64,000 bases of DNA from Nothophaeocryptopus gaeumannii (taxonomy: Eukaryota; Ascomycota; Dothideomycetes; Mycosphaerellales; Mycosphaerellaceae): the NCBI GenBank assembly GCA_031771865.1, contig JASISA010000025.1, forward strand, positions 744,001 to 808,000, given 5' to 3'. Positions 63,741 to 64,000 of this stretch are shown here, piece by piece. The notes under the pieces were generated by a model. That model was given only the letters and a program-made list of their open reading frames with translations, was not told where the DNA came from and ran no database searches. Position numbers and translations under genes: made by a program. Every line of letters begins with the position of its first letter. Positions within the stretch are counted from its first letter, which is position 1.

Positions 63741-64000
63741 ATGGACGCCAGTAAGGCCGATACAACATCCGCAATCATTCACAGCAGCGCGAGCGGGACT
63801 GCTAACGATCGGTAAGAGCAGATATTGATATATAGATATATCTGAGCTGGCACTGACACTCTCAGGGGTGATATTCACTCTGATCGGCACATTTGCGACA
63901 ACATGTCGAGTACTCACGCTTGTCCAACGACGGCGGAAGGTTGGTTACGACGACTATGCCATGTTCGCTGCATACGCATGCTCCATCGCCTTCGCAGCGG
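63741..64000 (+). CDS. Rhodopsin-domain integral membrane protein, 5' part (runs off the window)
   Basis: Exon 1 (63741..63811, MDASKADTTSAIIHSSASGT) and the start of exon 2 (63866 onward), separated by a 54-nt intron (GTAAGA...CTCTCAG, branch CTGAC). Exon 2 begins with a membrane segment (VIFTLIGTFATTCRVLTL) followed by a basic loop, QRRRKVGYDDYAMFAAYACS. The W/Y-x-DDY motif at the start of TM2 is the hallmark of the fungal rhodopsin-domain (seven-helix) proteins that are abundant in Pezizomycotina and unrelated in function to light-driven rhodopsins. The rest lies beyond position 64000. Function of the family is mostly unknown. Confidence 0.75.

Overview
The window is nuclear DNA of a filamentous ascomycete. 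Genes are interrupted by short GT-AG introns, mostly 48-70 nt with CTGAC/CTGAT-like branch sites. Both strands are coding, intergenic gaps are short, and fungal families are present (LicD, GH76, CE12, Clr5-type, 2EXR/F-box-like, rhodopsin-domain proteins). The style suggests a Dothideomycete, possibly Mycosphaerellales/Capnodiales; that placement is inferred from gene style and was not tested. I see no intact transposon, CRISPR array, viral gene or secondary-metabolite backbone gene.

Layout, left to right. 0-9.4 kb: copper amine oxidase, a salicylate-hydroxylase-like FAD monooxygenase with an in-frame stop, a zinc-independent MDR oxidoreductase with a decayed duplicate fragment directly behind it, a Maf nucleotide pyrophosphatase, and a PRELI/MSF1 lipid-transfer protein. 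9.8-20.6 kb: cytosolic TrpRS, a 2EXR/F-box-like protein, an aldehyde dehydrogenase, a Clr5-type protein with a homopolymer frameshift, a VOC-fold protein and a tail-anchored unknown. 21-29 kb: another F-box-like protein, a tRNA-like locus, a LicD protein, an amidase, an NTF2-like protein and mitochondrial release factor 1. 30-36 kb: ferric reductase, GH76 alpha-1,6-mannanase and a Cys/Met-metabolism PLP enzyme. 36-46 kb: a 1,411-residue unknown, a mitochondrial/cytosolic cyclophilin, epsin ENT3 and ribosomal protein uL14 (RPL23). 46-49.4 kb: two neighbouring, damaged RING-finger loci. 50-64 kb: rhamnogalacturonan acetylesterase, an acidic unknown, a GST-like protein, a hexose transporter, a disordered nuclear-type protein, a tiny Cys-rich membrane protein, a DHA1 drug transporter in seven exons, and the start of a rhodopsin-domain membrane protein.

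The genes do not form one pathway. Housekeeping functions (WRS1, MRF1, RPL23, ENT3, cyclophilin, PRELI) alternate with metabolic and surface functions: amine and aldehyde oxidation, iron reduction, sugar uptake, pectin side-chain deacetylation and mannan processing. That mix fits a saprotrophic or plant-associated fungus. The most notable signal is the number of locally broken but otherwise well-preserved genes: four loci with one in-frame stop or frameshift each, plus one duplicate relic. No dedicated new defence or mobile system was found. Exon structures were built by hand from splice signals, reading frame and family continuity.
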